Positions 1 to 5,419 of a stretch of DNA of 11,416 bases are shown piece by piece; within the stretch, counting starts at the first letter, position 1; every line of letters starts with the position of its first letter. The position numbers and the translations under genes are program-made. Under the pieces are notes generated by a model. It searched no databases, was not told where the DNA came from, and was given only the letters and a program-made list of their open reading frames with translations. Source of the stretch: Candidatus Iainarchaeum sp. (GTDB lineage: Archaea; Iainarchaeota; Iainarchaeia; Iainarchaeales; JAXPJC01); contig JAGVWD010000002.1 in assembly GCA_018304445.1 (NCBI GenBank), positions 1-11,416 on the forward strand, given 5' to 3'.

Positions 1-317
1 AATTCCTCAACCTTAAGAGCGCCGGCCTTCTGCTTTAATTCAGGCAGGATTTCCCTGAATCTCTGCTCCTTGTATTTAAGCATGTCAAGAAATGTTTCCG
101 GAGGTTCTGCCCTGAAGATGCGCTCTTTTCCAACAATTATGAAACTGGCAATGCCCTTCTCAATCAGCTTGTCAAGCGTGTTGTAAACTGTTGCCTTGTG
201 CAGGGCTGTTTTCTTTATTATCTGCCCTGCCCCGCTCGTGCCAAGGCCAAGCAGCGTGAGATATACCTTTGATTCTATTTCTGTCAGGCCCAAATCTTCA
301 AGGACTGAAATATCCAT
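1..317 (-). CDS. TrmB-like winged-helix transcriptional regulator (partial, runs off left edge)
   Basis: The reading frame opens at the ATG at 317 on the minus strand and stays open for 105 codons to the window edge, so only the N-terminal part is present. The start is MDISVLEDLGLTEIESKVYL, followed by a helix-turn-helix around residues 27-55 (ATVYNTLDKLIEKG). This is the usual opening of TrmB-family regulators (LGLTxxExKVYLxLL, then a recognition helix with VYxxLDxLxEKG). In this family the C-terminal part, missing here, carries the sugar- or effector-binding domain. The gene is divergent from the radical SAM operon, and a palindrome lies between the two promoters, so it probably controls both itself and that operon (inference). 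A TATA-like box ends about 22 nt before the ATG and no Shine-Dalgarno is visible, so the mRNA is probably leaderless. Confidence 0.85.
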   Translation of the reverse strand, partial: MDISVLEDLGLTEIESKVYLTLLGLGTSGAGQIIKKTALHKATVYNTLDKLIEKGIASFIIVGKERIFRAEPPETFLDMLKYKEQRFREILPELKQKAGALKVEE

Positions 318-338
318 GAAATAATCCTAAACAAAAAA

Positions 339-348
339 CCTTTTAAAC
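339..348 (-). promoter_or_regulatory. TATA-like promoter element of the TrmB-like gene
   Basis: On the minus strand this reads GTTTAAAAGG, centred about 27 nt before the ATG at 317. That is the spacing expected for an archaeal TATA box driving a leaderless transcript. It directly abuts the inverted repeat at 350-369. Confidence 0.5.
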
Positions 349-349
349 A

Positions 350-369
350 GTAGTCATAAATTTGACTAC
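350..369. promoter_or_regulatory. Perfect inverted repeat, probable operator shared by divergent promoters
   Basis: GTAGTCA, a 6-nt spacer, then TGACTAC: a perfect 7-bp palindrome. It fills the space between the leftward TATA-like box (339-348) and the rightward one (371-380), covering the position of the TFB recognition element of both promoters. A dimeric regulator bound here could act on both genes. The neighbouring TrmB-like protein is the obvious candidate (inference). Confidence 0.6.
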
Positions 370-370
370 C

Positions 371-380
371 CTTATAGATA
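371..380 (+). promoter_or_regulatory. TATA-like promoter element of the radical SAM operon
   Basis: CTTATAGATA is centred about 30 nt before the ATG at 406. There is no Shine-Dalgarno between it and the start, consistent with a leaderless or near-leaderless mRNA. Confidence 0.5.
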
Positions 381-405
381 AAGTTGCTCTGCAGCATATC
401 ATATT

Positions 406-1953
406 ATGAAGAACGCAGAACACACGCATCTGGAAGAAACTGTAAAAACAGGCGGAAGCGACCTTGCGGTTTTATGCAATGAACTGAAGAAACTTGATCT
501 GGATGTGATTACATTCTTCAAATATCTCAGGTTTTTATACCTTAGGAAGAATATCAGGGGAAAGATAAACACGCACCTAGAAGAGATTCTCGGCTCCGAA
601 GAATTTGCCCCGGAGATAAAGCCTGGAAGCGAAAAAGAGGGGAAATTGCGCAGATTTATTTCAAAAAACAAACTAGATTGGGGAAATATCGATTTCCACC
701 TGAACTACAGGCTGACCAGCGCAGAGGAATTGCTTGATATACTGAAAATAAACGGCGGCCTGAAAAAGGTAATAAAGCGCGGCTATGCCATGTCTATAAT
801 GCCCTTGAATATTGTGACAGAAAATCCAGAACTACTGAATAAATTCATTCCAAAGGGGGATTTCTTCACGGAGCATTATGCCAAGCACCGGGACCCCTAT
901 GCAATATTCTCCGAAAAGGCAAAGATTGTGAAGAAAGGCCACTATCTCGCTTCCCAAAAATTCAAGAGAAGTATTCTAATGAATATTACCTCAGCTTGCC
1001 CTATTGGCTGTGTTAGCTGCTACAAGGGGGAATTCACCAGAGTCAGGGGAAGGAAATTCTACACAAACCTCTCAAAAGCGGTTAATGTGCAGTCGAAACT
1101 GCTTGTTGAACATTTAAACAAGCACCCTGAGATAAAATTAGTTGTGGTATCCGGGGGAGAACCTCTTCTGCTGAGCAATGAAGGAATCAAAAAGATGCTT
1201 AATTACTTTGAAAGGGCCAGACACCTTGCCGAATTCAGGATATGCACAGGCACTATTTTTCAAGGATTGCCCTTCAGGATAGATGATGAGCTGCTTGATG
1301 CTTTGTGGGAATTTGAGAATAGGCTGGGAATAAAAGTTACTTTTAGTGCGCATTTGAGCCATCCTGCGCAGTTCACGCCAGAGGCTTTGATTGCAATAAG
1401 TAAAATAACCCGCAGGGGTTTTCCAATAAATACTCAAGTGCCATTGCAGGGGGGAGTAAACATATTCATCAATGATTTCAAGAAAACAATGAATACACTT
1501 TACAAACTTGCTGAGCTGCAAGGCATTAATGGCTGCAGACCATATAAGTATATTCTGGATATGAATGTTGGCAGCTTGGAATATTCTGTACCATTGGAAT
1601 TCATGTTGAAAGTGTTAGCGGAACTTAAGTACAGAATAGACCATCCTTGGCCAGAAACATGGCAACCTGTTTCCTATACTATACTGTGCAAGGAGGGGAA
1701 TGTCCTTTTATCCCCGCACATGCTGCTCTGCATGAACAAAAAGATAAGCAAATACAAGAACGCTGTGGAATATTACCTTCCTGTTCCTGCAGGCGAAGGC
1801 AGATGGAAAATTATCAAATATGCTGAACCTCTGCTTGAAGGTTACAATGATGACCCAAATAGCCTTAAAAGCCTGGACGAGAAATATATTACTGCGCTAA
1901 AAAGCAAAATTGAAAGGGGAGAGGACAAAAATGCAGGCGAATTTGGTTATTAG
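406..1953 (+). CDS. Lysine-2,3-aminomutase-like (KamA family) radical SAM protein
   Basis: A 515-aa protein with the radical SAM cluster motif CxxxCxxC at C198, C202 and C205 (ACPIGCVSCYKGEF) and the SAM-binding SGGEP at 249-253. The core resembles the aminomutase family (COG1509): SAHLSHPAQFTPEALIAI near 314-331, an NTQVPLQGGVN stretch near 342-352 that corresponds to the NQ-LL-GVND segment of KamA, and RPYKYILDMNVGSLEY near 378-392 matching the RPYYLYQCDLxxGxEHF segment. The PLP-lysine motif of true aminomutases (GGGGK after a VDAP) is not recognisable, and the TRRR residues after the cysteines are replaced by YKGEFTR. A non-PLP radical SAM role is therefore likely. The N-terminal 180 residues match nothing I recognise. 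C428 and C442 could bind a further cluster. The next gene overlaps the last 23 nt. Substrate unknown. Confidence 0.8.
   Translation: MKNAEHTHLEETVKTGGSDLAVLCNELKKLDLDVITFFKYLRFLYLRKNIRGKINTHLEEILGSEEFAPEIKPGSEKEGKLRRFISKNKLDWGNIDFHLNYRLTSAEELLDILKINGGLKKVIKRGYAMSIMPLNIVTENPELLNKFIPKGDFFTEHYAKHRDPYAIFSEKAKIVKKGHYLASQKFKRSILMNITSACPIGCVSCYKGEFTRVRGRKFYTNLSKAVNVQSKLLVEHLNKHPEIKLVVVSGGEPLLLSNEGIKKMLNYFERARHLAEFRICTGTIFQGLPFRIDDELLDALWEFENRLGIKVTFSAHLSHPAQFTPEALIAISKITRRGFPINTQVPLQGGVNIFINDFKKTMNTLYKLAELQGINGCRPYKYILDMNVGSLEYSVPLEFMLKVLAELKYRIDHPWPETWQPVSYTILCKEGNVLLSPHMLLCMNKKISKYKNAVEYYLPVPAGEGRWKIIKYAEPLLEGYNDDPNSLKSLDEKYITALKSKIERGEDKNAGEFGY
1915..1923 (+). promoter_or_regulatory. Ribosome binding site fixing the aminotransferase start
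   Basis: AGGGGAGAGG-type purine run about 8 nt before the ATG at 1931. It supports that ATG over the upstream in-frame ATG at 1910, which has no such site. It lies inside the radical SAM gene, as expected for translation within an operon. Confidence 0.6.
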
Positions 1954-2752
1954 GAATGGGGAATTGATTGCCAAGGAAGAGGCGAACATCTCCATCTACA
2001 ACAAGGCATTCTTCTTTGATTTTGCGGTTTATTCCAACATAAAGGTCGTTCAGGGAAAAATGTTCATGCCTGAGCTGGAGATAGAAAAGCTTTTTGAATC
2101 AGCAAGAATAATAGGGCTTGAGCACAATTTCACAAAAGAGAACATACTGGAATGGATGAAAAAATTAATTGGAGCCAATAAGCTGAAGGATGCATTGGTT
2201 AGGGTTCTGCTTGTTGGCGCCGAGAAGGATTCCGAACCAGCCTTGTTTTTGTTTCCTGTGGGTCTGACATTTTATCCGGATAAATTATATAGCCAAGGTG
2301 CAAAGCTTATAACATTTGCAGGCGAGCGTTTATTTCCAACCGCAAAAACAATGGACTTGCTGCTTGGATATGTTGCCTACAAGGAGGCTGTGAAAAAGGA
2401 TGCAATTGATGCTTTATTGATTGATGGGCAGGGAAACATAGGGGAAGGGACAAGAAGCAGCTTTTTTGCAATAAAGGGAAACACCCTTATAATGCCGCCA
2501 AAGAAAAAGGTTTTGGAAGGTACAACTAGAAAAATTATCTCAGAAATTGCGCCGAAAATTCTTGATGTAAAAGAAGAGGACATTCCACTGAAGAAAATCA
2601 GGGAATATGATGAGCATTTTATAACAGGCACAACGCTGAATGTAATGCCTGTTAGGCAGATTGATGAAATTGTTTTAAGAGAAAGCGCAGGGGAAAAGAC
2701 AAAAGTGCTTCAGAAGCTGTTTGAGGAATACTGCAAGGCACTTGCGCATTAG
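1931..2752 (+). CDS. Class IV PLP-dependent aminotransferase (BCAT / D-amino-acid transaminase fold)
   Basis: A 273-aa protein of typical length for class IV aminotransferases. Visible family features are the N-terminal IYNKAFFFDFAVYSNIKV (22-39), the probable Schiff-base lysine K139 in PTAKTMDLLLGY, the EA-x-ALLID-x-x-GNIGEG segment (152-173) with the conserved glutamate E172, and TTLNVMPVRQID near 234-245, where the family has its cofactor phosphate loop. The subfamily (branched-chain, D-alanine or aminodeoxychorismate lyase) cannot be settled by eye. The gene overlaps the radical SAM gene by 23 nt, so the two are co-transcribed and probably translationally coupled. The amine-chemistry enzyme next to an aminomutase-like protein suggests one pathway on an amino acid or amino sugar (inference). 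An upstream ATG at 1910 would add 7 residues, but the binding site favours 1931. Confidence 0.8.
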   Translation: MQANLVIRNGELIAKEEANISIYNKAFFFDFAVYSNIKVVQGKMFMPELEIEKLFESARIIGLEHNFTKENILEWMKKLIGANKLKDALVRVLLVGAEKDSEPALFLFPVGLTFYPDKLYSQGAKLITFAGERLFPTAKTMDLLLGYVAYKEAVKKDAIDALLIDGQGNIGEGTRSSFFAIKGNTLIMPPKKKVLEGTTRKIISEIAPKILDVKEEDIPLKKIREYDEHFITGTTLNVMPVRQIDEIVLRESAGEKTKVLQKLFEEYCKALAH

Positions 2753-2754
2753 TT

Positions 2755-2766
2755 GCTTTTTTATTC
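2755..2766 (+). promoter_or_regulatory. T-rich stretch: possible terminator of the aminotransferase operon and TATA-like element of dph2
   Basis: GCTTTTTTATTCC lies just after the aminotransferase stop and about 28 nt before the dph2 ATG at 2788. No Shine-Dalgarno precedes dph2. It may serve as a poly-U terminator, a TATA-like element for a leaderless dph2 mRNA, or both. The sequence alone does not decide. Confidence 0.3.
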
Positions 2767-2787
2767 CTTTGTCTGCGCAATTATTTC

Positions 2788-3798
2788 ATGCGGCTTGAAA
2801 TTGAAAAGGGTTTGCAGGGCGCAATAAAGCAGATTAAGGCGCTAAAGCAGAAGCCCAAGTTGATTGCAGTTCAAATCCCTGAGGGATTGAAAACCCGCGC
2901 GCTTGAGATTGCTGATAAAATTGAAAAGAACAGCGGAGCAGAGGTTGTAACATTTGCAGATCCCTGCTTCGGCGCATGCGACCCTGCTGATGTGCGCGCA
3001 AGGCAACTGGGCGCCGATTTGTTGGTGCATTTCGGGCACACTAAAATGCTCAGTTCTGAAATTCCTGCAATTTATGCCCCGCTGGGCTACGAGTTCAATG
3101 AAAATGAGCTGGCGGGAAAAATTGCTGAAAAATTGAATGAAGTTTCCTTCAAAAAAATTGCATTGTGCGCAACCGCGCAGTATGCTGAAAAATTGGGAGA
3201 AATAAAGAAAGTTCTGGGAAAGAAGGGAATAAAGGCTGAAATTGGAACTGGGGGAAAAAGGGTTGCGCTTGCAGGGCAGGTGCTGGGATGCAATTATTCT
3301 GTTTTGGGCAGGGCAGCGGAGCAGGCAGATGCGGTTGTATTTGTCGGGGATGGGCTGTTCCATCCGCTTGGAATCTCCTTCAGCATCAGCAAGCCTGTGC
3401 TTATTGCGAATCCGCTTGCGGAAAAGGTCGAAGAGATGCAGAACCAGAGGAACATGTTCCTGAGAAAGAGATATGCGGCAATCGCGCTTGCAAAAAACGC
3501 AAAAGTCTTCGGGATTATTGCGAGCACAAAGAGGGGGCAGATGAACATGCGCAAGGCGCTTGAAATAAAGAAGGAAATTGAAAAAGAAGGAAAAAAGGCA
3601 TATTTGATTGCGGGCGATTTGGTAAAAATGGAATACCTGCTCGGAATGCAGCTTGATGCGCTTGTATGCACGGCATGCCCGAGAATTGCGCTTGATGATT
3701 CAATTTTGTTCAAAATCCCCATAATAACCCCGAATGAGCTGGAAATCGTTTTCGGAAAAAGAGTCTTAGAAAATTATAAATTTGAGGAATTGGATTAG
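2788..3798 (+). CDS. dph2: Diphthamide biosynthesis enzyme Dph2 (archaeal 3-amino-3-carboxypropyl transferase)
   Basis: A 336-aa protein, the usual size of archaeal Dph2. This enzyme uses a [4Fe-4S] cluster to cleave SAM and adds the 3-amino-3-carboxypropyl group to the target histidine of EF-2, the first step of diphthamide synthesis. The three domains each supply a cluster cysteine: DPCFGACD (C60/C64; C64 is the likelier ligand by comparison with the GAC of eukaryotic DPH1), VLGCNYS (C168) and TACPRIALDD (C297). IAVQIPEGLK (26-35) is the typical N-terminal stretch. The 3' end (last 31 codons plus stop, 3703-3798) recurs in diverged form at 4451-4546, beyond the toxin-antitoxin pair. The present C-terminus may therefore have come in with that cassette. 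The reading frame is intact and looks functional. Confidence 0.9.
   Translation: MRLEIEKGLQGAIKQIKALKQKPKLIAVQIPEGLKTRALEIADKIEKNSGAEVVTFADPCFGACDPADVRARQLGADLLVHFGHTKMLSSEIPAIYAPLGYEFNENELAGKIAEKLNEVSFKKIALCATAQYAEKLGEIKKVLGKKGIKAEIGTGGKRVALAGQVLGCNYSVLGRAAEQADAVVFVGDGLFHPLGISFSISKPVLIANPLAEKVEEMQNQRNMFLRKRYAAIALAKNAKVFGIIASTKRGQMNMRKALEIKKEIEKEGKKAYLIAGDLVKMEYLLGMQLDALVCTACPRIALDDSILFKIPIITPNELEIVFGKRVLENYKFEELD
3703..3798 (+). repeat. 3' end of dph2, left copy of an imperfect direct repeat
   Basis: The last 31 codons and stop of dph2. Ungapped alignment with 4451-4546 gives 80 of 96 identical bases by my count. The longest identical run is 17 bases (3739-3755 against 4487-4503). Fifteen codons differ, ten of them synonymously, and the two copies encode 26 of 31 identical residues. 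The repeat spacing is 748 bp. Confidence 0.9.
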
Positions 3799-3876
3799 TA
3801 TAATCGCAATGTGCAATTTGGGAATTGGAAGTGGAAATTGAAAGGTGTAAATGCTTTTTATGGCACTCCGAAAAGG

Positions 3877-3884
3877 TTTTAATA
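3877..3884 (+). promoter_or_regulatory. TATA-like element of the toxin-antitoxin operon
   Basis: TTTTAATA preceded by a purine-rich CGAAAAGG that could act as the TFB recognition element. Transcription would be expected to begin about 26 nt downstream, near 3905-3908, giving a short leader of about 20 nt that contains the strong ribosome binding site. Confidence 0.5.
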
Positions 3885-3885
3885 C

Positions 3886-3907
3886 CATATTAATATCATA
3901 TTAATAT
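3886..3907. promoter_or_regulatory. Two tandem palindromic sites, probable autoregulatory operator of the TA operon
   Basis: CATATTAATAT occurs twice back to back (3886-3896 and 3897-3907). Each copy contains the perfect palindrome ATATTAATAT. The pair lies immediately downstream of the TATA-like box and covers the expected start of transcription, a position suited to repression by the antitoxin or the TA complex. Confidence 0.55.
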
Positions 3908-3916
3908 AGAGTTAAT

Positions 3917-3925
3917 GAGGTGGTG
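3917..3925 (+). promoter_or_regulatory. Strong ribosome binding site of the antitoxin gene
   Basis: GAGGTGGTG ends 2 nt before the ATG at 3928, with its GAGGTG core about 5-6 nt upstream of the start. It is the clearest Shine-Dalgarno in the window; most neighbouring genes look leaderless. Confidence 0.65.
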
Positions 3926-3927
3926 GT

Positions 3928-4170
3928 ATGCCAATTGCAATTGTAAAGCTGGATGAAGAATCCAACAAGGTAATTAATATAATTAAAGTCAAGTACGGCT
4001 TGAAAGACAAAAGTGAAGCCATTAACAAGATGGCTGAGGAATATGAATATGAGGTACTAGAGCCTGAACTCAGGCCAGAATATGTAGAAAAACTTGGAAA
4101 AATTGAAAAAGAGAGACTGGTTGGGGTTAAAGATATTGACGAATACTTTGAAAAATTGCGCAAGAGATGA
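3928..4170 (+). CDS. Antitoxin, DUF2683-like (RelB-type)
   Basis: An 80-aa protein. The N-terminal half (MPIAIVKLDEESNKVINIIK, then KYGLKDKSEAINKMAEEYE) looks like a ribbon-helix-helix DNA-binding domain: a short beta strand and two helices, with KDKSEAINKMAEEY as the second helix. This arrangement is seen in the archaeal DUF2683 antitoxins. The charged C-terminal half (GKIEKERLVGVKDIDEYFEKL, about 56-76) would wrap and neutralise the toxin. It overlaps the toxin gene by 4 nt (ATGA), the standard coupled antitoxin-toxin order. Tandem palindromes before the gene fit autorepression. The assignment rests on size, sequence pattern and partner gene. Confidence 0.75.
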   Translation: MPIAIVKLDEESNKVINIIKVKYGLKDKSEAINKMAEEYEYEVLEPELRPEYVEKLGKIEKERLVGVKDIDEYFEKLRKR

Positions 4171-4442
4171 TTTTCTTGTCCTACAAACTGGAAATCAGAA
4201 AGCATATGGAAGAAATATTTGAAAAGGTGGCGAAGAAAGACCATGTGCAAGAAAGGGCGATAAAAAACAAGATAAAGCAGATTCTTGAAGATCCTTATAG
4301 ATTCAAGCCATTAAAAAGGCCAATGCAAGGCAAAAGAAGGGTTCACACTTTTGGACCTTTTGTATTAGTTTATTCCATACAGGAAAATGAAAAGTGTGTT
4401 GTAATAGAAGATTATGACCATCATGACAGGATATACAAGTAA
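4167..4442 (+). CDS. RelE/ParE-superfamily toxin (mRNA interferase type)
   Basis: A 91-aa protein typical in size for archaeal RelE. The pattern is family-like: KIKQILEDPYRFKPLKRPMQ (about 35-54), then GKRRVHTFGPFVLVYSI (55-71) as the central beta hairpin with basic residues, and CVVIEDYDHHDRIYK at the C-terminus, where RelE proteins usually end in a similar DHHDxxY motif. RelE toxins cut mRNA in the ribosomal A site. The basic patch and C-terminal H/D/R/Y residues fit that activity, but ParE-type gyrase inhibition cannot be excluded. The gene overlaps the antitoxin gene by 4 nt and ends 8 nt before the region similar to the dph2 3' end. Confidence 0.8.
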   Translation: MIFLSYKLEIRKHMEEIFEKVAKKDHVQERAIKNKIKQILEDPYRFKPLKRPMQGKRRVHTFGPFVLVYSIQENEKCVVIEDYDHHDRIYK

Positions 4443-4450
4443 ATGCAATA

Positions 4451-4546
4451 ATCCTGTTAAGAATTCCTATAATAAACCCTAATGAACTGGAAATCGTTTT
4501 CGGGAAAAGAATCCTGGAAAATTACAAGTTTGAGGAAGTGGATTAG
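4451..4546 (+). pseudogene. dph2: Displaced 3' end of dph2 (31 codons plus stop)
   Basis: This fragment encodes ILLRIPIINPNELEIVFGKR and then ILENYKFEEVD before TAG, against ILFKIPIITPNELEIVFGKR and VLENYKFEELD in the intact gene. There are no gaps and 26 of 31 residues are identical. Two thirds of the codon differences are synonymous and none is disabling, so the fragment diverged while still part of a working dph2 and was separated only later. No start or ribosome binding site precedes it, so it is not a gene of its own. Its TAG (4544-4546) overlaps the UMP kinase stop (4543-4545) on the opposite strand, which suggests that this is the original dph2 end in its original place. Confidence 0.85.
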
Positions 4547-5328
4547 AGTTCCTCTGGCACATCATTCTCTGCATCTGCACTTTCCACTATTGTTCCCTTG
4601 AATTCCTGCCCGCGCACTGCCGCCTCAAGGTTTGCTGTGTCTTCTGCATTTAAAACAAAAGTGCGGATTTTGCTGCGCTTGAGAAGGAGCGCGCAGGGAA
4701 TGTCAAGGACAACATTCTGCCCAGGCTCTGCGCTTTCCCCTGCGGAGCGCATAATCACTGCCAGCAATTTTTCGTGTGACATTTTTGGAATCAGTTTTGC
4801 ACTTCTGCTTATTCTCGGGTCCAGATTGTAAATTCCGTCAACATTTGTGATATTTATGAATGTCGCATTCAAGTGCTCCGCTAAAACTGCCGCAACCGCA
4901 TCTGTTGTGTAGCCGGGAATAATTCCCCCATATACCGGGATTTTCCCCGCATCAATTATCTCTCGCGCGCGGAGCAAATCGCTTAAAACAACTGGAAATG
5001 CCCTGTCAAGCGCATTAATTACAAGCATTGCGTTTGCGCGGGTTATTTCAATCCCAATCAAGTCCTGCAGAAAGCGGTTTGAGCCAAGCGCCTTTACCGC
5101 GCTTGCATAATCCCTGCAGGTTTTTCCCCCGCCCACAGACAAAGCGAATTTATAACCTTCGCTATAAAGGTTATTTATGGAATTGCATATCTTTCCAATT
5201 AGCGCGGTATTGATCTTGTCAGGCACAATTGAAGAGCCGCTTACTGAAAGCACGAAGGTCTGATTTGAGGGGCCCGCGCCCTGATGTTGCTGCGCCGGCT
5301 CATTGTAATTCTGGAACATCTCAAACAT
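4543..5328 (-). CDS. pyrH: Archaeal-type UMP kinase (amino acid kinase family)
   Basis: A 261-aa protein that phosphorylates UMP to UDP in pyrimidine synthesis. Family marks are an N-terminal nucleotide-binding strand and loop FVLSVSGSSIV (25-35; the usual GGS is SGS here), SVGGGKTCRDY (64-74), GKIPVYGGIIPGYTTDAVA (128-146) and NITNVDGIYNLDPR (159-172) of the ATP site. Archaeal UMP kinases are usually about 225 aa. This one carries an extra polar, Gln-rich N-terminal stretch of about 23 residues and an acidic tail after GTIVES. The ATG at 5328 has only a modest AAAAGGG run upstream. A start at M4 would change little, and a much later start would cut the fold. It is convergent with dph2 and divergent from the release factor gene. 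Confidence 0.88.
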   Translation of the reverse strand: MFEMFQNYNEPAQQHQGAGPSNQTFVLSVSGSSIVPDKINTALIGKICNSINNLYSEGYKFALSVGGGKTCRDYASAVKALGSNRFLQDLIGIEITRANAMLVINALDRAFPVVLSDLLRAREIIDAGKIPVYGGIIPGYTTDAVAAVLAEHLNATFINITNVDGIYNLDPRISRSAKLIPKMSHEKLLAVIMRSAGESAEPGQNVVLDIPCALLLKRSKIRTFVLNAEDTANLEAAVRGQEFKGTIVESADAENDVPEEL

Positions 5329-5369
5329 CTTTGCAGCCCTTTTGTTTTGCTGATAATTAATGGGAAAGG

Positions 5370-5406
5370 TAATATAAAAACATAACCTAAACCCAAAATA
5401 TAAAAA
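5370..5406. promoter_or_regulatory. AT-rich divergent promoter region between UMP kinase and aRF1 genes
   Basis: The 91-nt gap holds two TATA-like boxes on the plus strand, TAATATAAAAA (5370-5380) and AAATATAAAA (5396-5405). The first lies about 45 nt before the aRF1 ATG at 5420, giving a leader of about 19 nt. The second would fit a leaderless start at the third in-frame ATG (5429). Read on the minus strand, the first box or ATTAATTAT (about 5352-5360) could serve the UMP kinase gene. Which is used cannot be told from sequence. Confidence 0.45.
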
Positions 5407-5419
5407 TCAAGAAGCAGTA

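Larger units (their letters stand above)
3703..4546 (+). mobile_element. Putative toxin-antitoxin cassette inserted in the 3' end of dph2
   Basis: A RelE-type toxin-antitoxin pair is bracketed by two diverged copies of the dph2 3' end. The left copy completes the functional gene. The right copy lies against the convergent UMP kinase gene, where the original end of dph2 would be expected. This resembles elements that integrate into the 3' end of a gene and bring a replacement end, such as e14 and phage 21 at E. coli icd (known parallel). No integrase, transposase or terminal inverted repeat is visible, so the element is either minimal, decayed, moved in trans, or a product of homologous recombination between strains. 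The repeat unit is 748 bp, and the exchange point could lie in the shared 17-base block. The repeat is directly visible; the mobility is inference. Confidence 0.6.

Noticed and set aside
1910..1930. Upstream ATG as start of the aminotransferase
   Set aside because: It would put the good purine-rich ribosome binding site inside the coding region and add a charged stretch (MKGERTK) not expected in the family.
2842..3363. 173-codon minus-strand open frame opposite dph2
   Set aside because: Antisense to the conserved cysteine motifs of Dph2; composition is not protein-like.
4451..4546. Dph2-like peptide as a separate small gene
   Set aside because: No start codon, promoter or ribosome binding site precedes it, and it corresponds exactly to the C-terminus of the intact gene. 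Called a displaced gene end instead.
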